Source: Loxodes magnus
Taxonomy: Eukaryota > Ciliophora > Karyorelictea > Loxodida > Loxodidae
DNA length: 64,000 bases
Assembly: GCA_946699065.1 (NCBI GenBank)
Contig: CAMPDV010000241.1
Coordinates: forward strand, 1 to 64,000
Direction of reading: 5' to 3'
In this document: positions 60,065 to 64,000 of the stretch, piece after piece
How the letters are laid out: every line of letters begins with the position of its first letter
Position numbering within the stretch: the stretch's first letter is position 1
Notes under the pieces: generated by a model
Databases searched by the model: none
Seen by the model: the letters and a program-made list of their open reading frames with translations, nothing else
Told to the model about the DNA's origin: nothing
Translations under genes and position numbers: made by a program

Positions 60065-60840
60065 AATCTTATATTAAATTATGATTTAAACATTATAAAA
60101 ACTAGTTTTCCTTAAATAAACTAAAGATATTAAACTTATTACTATTTAAGTAAAAGATTACTATTAATTACTAATTAATAGTAATAGTAAACTTATTTAT
60201 AATTCATTTCACTAAGCAAATACTTTAAATATATTCCATATATTTATTAGTAAGGTTAAACTTTGGCATAGAGAATTAAAATATTTTACTTTCATATCGC
60301 TATCAAAAATTATTAATTAGTTAATTAGAATTTAATATGTTTTTACCATATTTCAAATAGGTAATAAAAAAGGCTTTGCAACTTCCATCTAAATAATCTT
60401 GATTCAATTTTCTTTATTCATTTTCTTTTTCGCTTATTCACTAACTAAATTGTTCAAATAATTCTTCTATTTGTTAATCATTTTGATTTAAAATTTAATT
60501 TCTTCTGTGAAGCAACTTTAAATGAAAATATTTAATTCTTTAGACAATTTATTAAAGTTATCTTAGAGTAGGGAAGTTAAAATTATTGTAATTTTGGTTT
60601 CAAGTTATAAGTTTTAGTAATCGTAATTCCTGAAATTTTTAAATTATTCTATTTAATATTGTAGAGTTTTACATTAAGAAATATTCTAGTAGATATCTTA
60701 TTCTCCACAAAAGCAAATTTCGATTGTTTTATTTATAGTTTCTTTATTTTAAATCATACTAAAAATTGTAATTAAAGGTCCTTAATTTGTAAATTGGTAC
60801 TATTTCTCGAATCATTGTCTTGCTTAATATTGTGTAAGTA
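60065..60840. other. AT-rich region, no gene seen
   Basis: About 780 bp between the tRNA and the RT fragment. No frame or RNA gene supported; the right end may contain the 3' untranslated part of LINE-D. Confidence 0.5.
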
Positions 60841-60849
60841 TAAGTTGGA

Positions 60850-62690
60850 AATTTTTGATAATCAATGCTATTATCATAATCTTCAAAATAAATGCGTATA
60901 GTAGGCATTGCACTCATCCTTCCTATTTCATCTTAATAAAATGTTTATTCTATTTTATTTCAAATTTTGTTTAGATATTATTTGCTGCTACTAGTATCTT
61001 TAAGGTAAATTTGAAAATGTTAAGCTATTTATATAAAATTATTGAAATATTTAAGTTACTGTTTTTTATTGTTAAAAAGAAATGATACATCAAAGTTGGG
61101 ATCCATTTAAGATTCAGTATAAAGCTTTAAATAGAATTTGAAATACCTCATTTCAATATTATATTCAAAAGGTAACAAATTCAATTCAATAAACCAAGAT
61201 TCATTAAAGTAGAATTAGGACTTTGTAAAGCACATCTTGTTACTTTTTTTTAGCTAGTGATTATATCATGTCTTATTCTTTTACACCCCAAAGAATAAGC
61301 CAAGAAATAATTTCTATCCCCTACTCTAGCTTCAATAGTATAAACGTTAGAAAAATCTATCTAAAGTTCTAAGGAGTAATAATTTGGTATTTAGATAATT
61401 TTTAAATAGATCCTGTTATTTATTTTTTGTATTTCATCGAAACTTTTTAGCAATGATCTTTATAGTTTTCATTTTCATTAATAGCATATCCTAGATAGGC
61501 AACTTTTTTTGATATTCAAATTTGCTAATTATTTAATTTTAAATTAAAGTCTAAAATTTTCATGCTTTTAATTCTTACTTTTAAAGCAGATATACTGACA
61601 TTTTTCAGCATTTATAGTCAATTTAACTCAACCAAATGCTTCATATGTAGCCTAAATTAATAAATTCATACTATCTTCGTCAGACAGCAATAACAAATCA
61701 TCTATCCAAACTTTGGAAACGAATAAAAGGCCACTAATTTTAAAACAAAGTATTTTTTTAAGTTTCCAAATATCTAATTGCAATTTCATAGAAGATAATG
61801 AAAAGAACTGGATCATGTGAACTTCATTGTAAAATCCCATTGATGTATCCCAAATTTTTCGATAATGCTCCGTTTAAAAGAAAATTAACGTTTAGATGAG
61901 AATAAAATGATTCGAGACATTTTATTAGAGCAAGAGGAAACTTAATTTACGTAAATATTAAAATAGCAAATCTCTGTTAATGGAATAGAACATTTTTCTA
62001 CATCTCAAAGAGTAGCAAGAGAATGTTTTACTCCTCCTCATCTTCTGTGTAAGTCAATAATTGTTTATAAAGTTCAAACTTGATGTATTGCTTATCTCTT
62101 CTTTAAAACTCCTTGCTATGAAGGGAATATGATCTTACGCTCATAAATGTATCCATAACTTCTTTAAGTGATTATTTTATCATATATATTGAGGATAATA
62201 TTTATAAGTGCAATCGGCCTCCAGTTCTTTAAATTACTCTTTGGTTCTCTTTTATAAATTGGAAGAATTTTAACTTATTTGAGTTAATTTGAAATAGTAT
62301 ATTTTTTTTAACATATTATTCATAAATCTTTAAAGTACTTCATAAAATTCAACATAGCATATTTGATGAGTTCAGCTTTGATACCATCTACTCCTGATTT
62401 TATTATTTGCCAATTTCCTGATGGTTTATTTAATTTCTTGTAAGCTTATTAAAATAAATTCTTATTAATAAGGAGTTTTATGTTATTTCACAAAATCAAA
62501 ATTTTAAATTTTTTTTTAGATCTTTATGTTAAAGTTCTTCAACTCTTCTTCATCAATATTAGTATGTTTATTAAAAACATTATCTTCTCAGTTATTTACA
62601 AATTAAGAAAAAATTTCAAAATCCATTAAAATATTGTTTCTTTTTCTTGGATTTAAGAGTCTTCTTGCTTATTAAAACCTTTTAGAAGAT
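60850..62690 (-). pseudogene. non-LTR retrotransposon RT fragment (LINE-D)
   Basis: The minus strand reads, in order: pre-RT NKHTNIDEEELKNFNIKIQ; RT entry IRKLANNK with SGVDGIKAELIKY after a frameshift; ILPIYKREPKSNLKNWRPIA with LINIILNIYDKII; TLWDVEKC (a decayed 'DVEKAFD' block, rc about 61960-62000); then VWIDDLLLLSDEDSMNLLI with INAEKCQYICF (rc 61560-61740), where IDD stands in the catalytic box. A further protein-like part (TIEARVGDRNYFLAYSLG) reaches about 61080. Several frameshifts and a damaged first catalytic block show it is inactive. No APE domain is present; the 5' side abuts WD40-like sequence. Confidence 0.75.
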
Positions 62691-62719
62691 GATTGTTTAT
62701 TATTTTTTTATCTTTTTTG

Positions 62720-63090
62720 GTTTTTAACTAACCAGTTGTAAAGTCCCATATTTTTAAAGTCTTATCATCACTTCCCAATACAATTCATTTCTGGTAACTC
62801 GATATTGTTTCATAGTTTACATAATTTTATGTCCCTATATAATACTCTTTAACTAAACAGTTGTAAAGTCCCATATCTTTACCGTTTTATCATCACTCCT
62901 GAAACAAGATAATTTAAGTCAGGGGAAAAAACTATAGAGACCACAGATAACGAATGCTCCTATAAAATACTCTTTAAATAACCAGTTTCAAAATCCCATA
63001 TCTTAATTATCTCATCCTCACTTCCCGATACGATAAAGTTTTTTTAGGGAAAAAGACGACAGATCATACATAACTCCAATGTACCTACAT
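62720..63090 (-). pseudogene. WD40-repeat fragment
   Basis: Three WD40-type repeat ends are encoded on the minus strand: SGSEDEIIKIWDFETGYLKS; after a one-base deletion near 62900, SGVMIKR instead of the expected SGSDDKTVKIWDF; and LGSDDKTLKIWDFTTGQLK (about 62740-62800). Between them is EHSLSVVSIVFSPDLNYLVS, the usual inter-repeat strand. Trp is TGG in all three. Only part of a seven-blade propeller is present and it contains a frameshift, so it is a gene fragment. It may be the site into which LINE-D inserted, since protein-like sequence passes into the RT region at about 62700. Confidence 0.7.
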
Positions 63091-63390
63091 AATTTGATCT
63101 GAATATAAATAATTACCTTTAGTTTATTCGTATTTTGTTATTTTTAAAAGTTTTAAAAAATATAAGTTAGATAAGATTTCATATTTAAAAAGAAGAATCA
63201 GAATTCTACCTGGGGAGTTGCTTTTTTGAACTGTAACGAGAGGCTCATAGAGTATGAAAGAGAAGATAAACAAAAATATGTGTATAATGGTGAGGAAGGT
63301 TTTACGGTCATTTATCACTGTCTTTAATGAGGCTTGCTACGTAGTCTTTATCTGAAGGAGTCATTTCGTTATCTTAAAAATTTTCATAAA

Positions 63391-63708
63391 ATAATAATTA
63401 AAAAGATGGTGGGAGCTTAGAATGACCTTCGTGACAACGCTTTCTGGTTTTATGGGTAGGAGCAAGTTCCTTTCCTGTCGCTGAGAAAGTTCCTGGTCAG
63501 AGTCATTTTCTGAAGGGAACACTGTCTTTGAGTTTATCCGCTCTTGGTAGGAGCTTGAAGCCTGGCTACTCATAGCGATGGAGCTCCCTAGCAGCTGTGC
63601 CTGGAGCACAACAGGTATCCCCGTTATTCCATAAAAAGAGAGCGTCGGGTCGTGCAATCGGAAAGGAATTTCCGGTCCAAAAAACTTTTTTAGTTGAAAT
63701 TAATTTAA
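63391..63708 (-). mobile_element. SINE-like element, family 1, copy 4
   Basis: Minus-strand copy, 318 bp, between 15-bp repeats AAAAATTTTCATAAA (63376-63390) and AAAAATTTTCGTAAA (63709-63723), one mismatch. The 5' hairpin is CGGAAA-TTCC-TTTCCG (63659-63674). It is the closest relative of copy 3. A 98-codon standard-code frame spans it but includes flanking sequence, so it is accidental. Confidence 0.87.
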
Positions 63709-64000
63709 AAAAATTTTCGTAAAGAAATGCTTTTAATAAATTGTATTTCTTTAGTTTCCATATTAATTTAATAACTTACTTTAATAATTGCTCAATTAAA
63801 GTAACTCATATTATGAATTGAAAACGATTTATCAGACTTAATTTAATTGAAATAAAGTATTTAAATAATTAATTTACTAATTATACTTATAAATGAATTA
63901 TCATTAAAACATAATTTTAAATTTAATCCTTTTAATTAATCTAAATATAGAAATAATATTTTAACTCTTATTTTCTTTATATTTTCACTATAATTTTCAT

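Noticed and set aside
63300..63364. Small minus-strand frame MTPSDKDYVASLIKDSDK
   Set aside because: Only 18 codons before TGA, with no domain and no clear link to the WD40 fragment. It could be an N-terminus but cannot be supported.
1..64000. Bacterial, organellar or viral origin
   Set aside because: There are no operons, ribosome-binding sites, rRNA, capsid or polymerase genes. Reassigned TAA/TAG codons, non-LTR retroelements and a nuclear-type tRNA with T-run terminator point to a ciliate nuclear genome.

Overview
The window looks like germline-type (micronucleus-like) DNA from a ciliate. It is extremely AT-rich, has almost no standard-code open frames, and the protein-like frames are full of TAA and TAG read as glutamine. 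Two intact frames show this clearly: a 340-residue RING protein at 30.5 kb and a 274-residue coiled-coil protein at 32.7 kb. Both use many TAA/TAG codons and end at TGA, as in Tetrahymena-type nuclear codes. One clean tRNA-Lys(UUU) gene lies near the right end. Ordinary genes are very sparse; nearly all recognisable content is repeat or retroelement DNA.

Layout. 1-4.25 kb is one array of about 150 copies of a 28-bp minisatellite built around a near-palindrome. 5.7-9.2 kb and 32.2-35.3 kb are two copies of an anonymous repeat of about 2.25 kb. Comparing them exposes three later insertions: a SINE-like element and a coiled-coil element in the first copy, and an almost bare coding sequence in the second. 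11.6-29 kb is a graveyard of minus-strand non-LTR retrotransposon pieces (RT at 15-16 kb, zinc-knuckle ORF1 at 23 kb, coiled-coil elements at 12 and 24 kb, ORF1 plus APE endonuclease at 26-28 kb) mixed with short elements. 35.9-41.4 kb is a nearly full-length plus-strand non-LTR element (LINE-A): 5' hairpin, ORF1 with CCHC knuckle, ORF2 with APE, RT and a C-terminal knuckle, and a 3' hairpin. 42-55 kb holds more short elements, another zinc-knuckle ORF1, a tRNA-like cluster between 107-bp direct repeats, and long unassigned coding-like stretches. 58.7-64 kb holds two more SINE-like copies, a lone terminal exon, the tRNA gene, another RT fragment and a broken WD40 segment.

How the elements relate. 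LINE-A shares its 5' hairpin with two coiled-coil elements and its 3' hairpin with at least seven shorter elements, so it or a relative may have supplied the enzymes that moved them. An independent SINE-like family (about 314 bp, four copies, all with target-site duplications of 12-16 bp) carries a 5' hairpin kept by compensatory changes. In several retroelement frames TGA falls where tryptophan is expected, while the gene-like frames use TGG and stop at TGA. This may be directional decay or context-dependent decoding of TGA.

All translations and alignments were done by eye. Element boundaries without target-site duplications are good to a few tens of bases.
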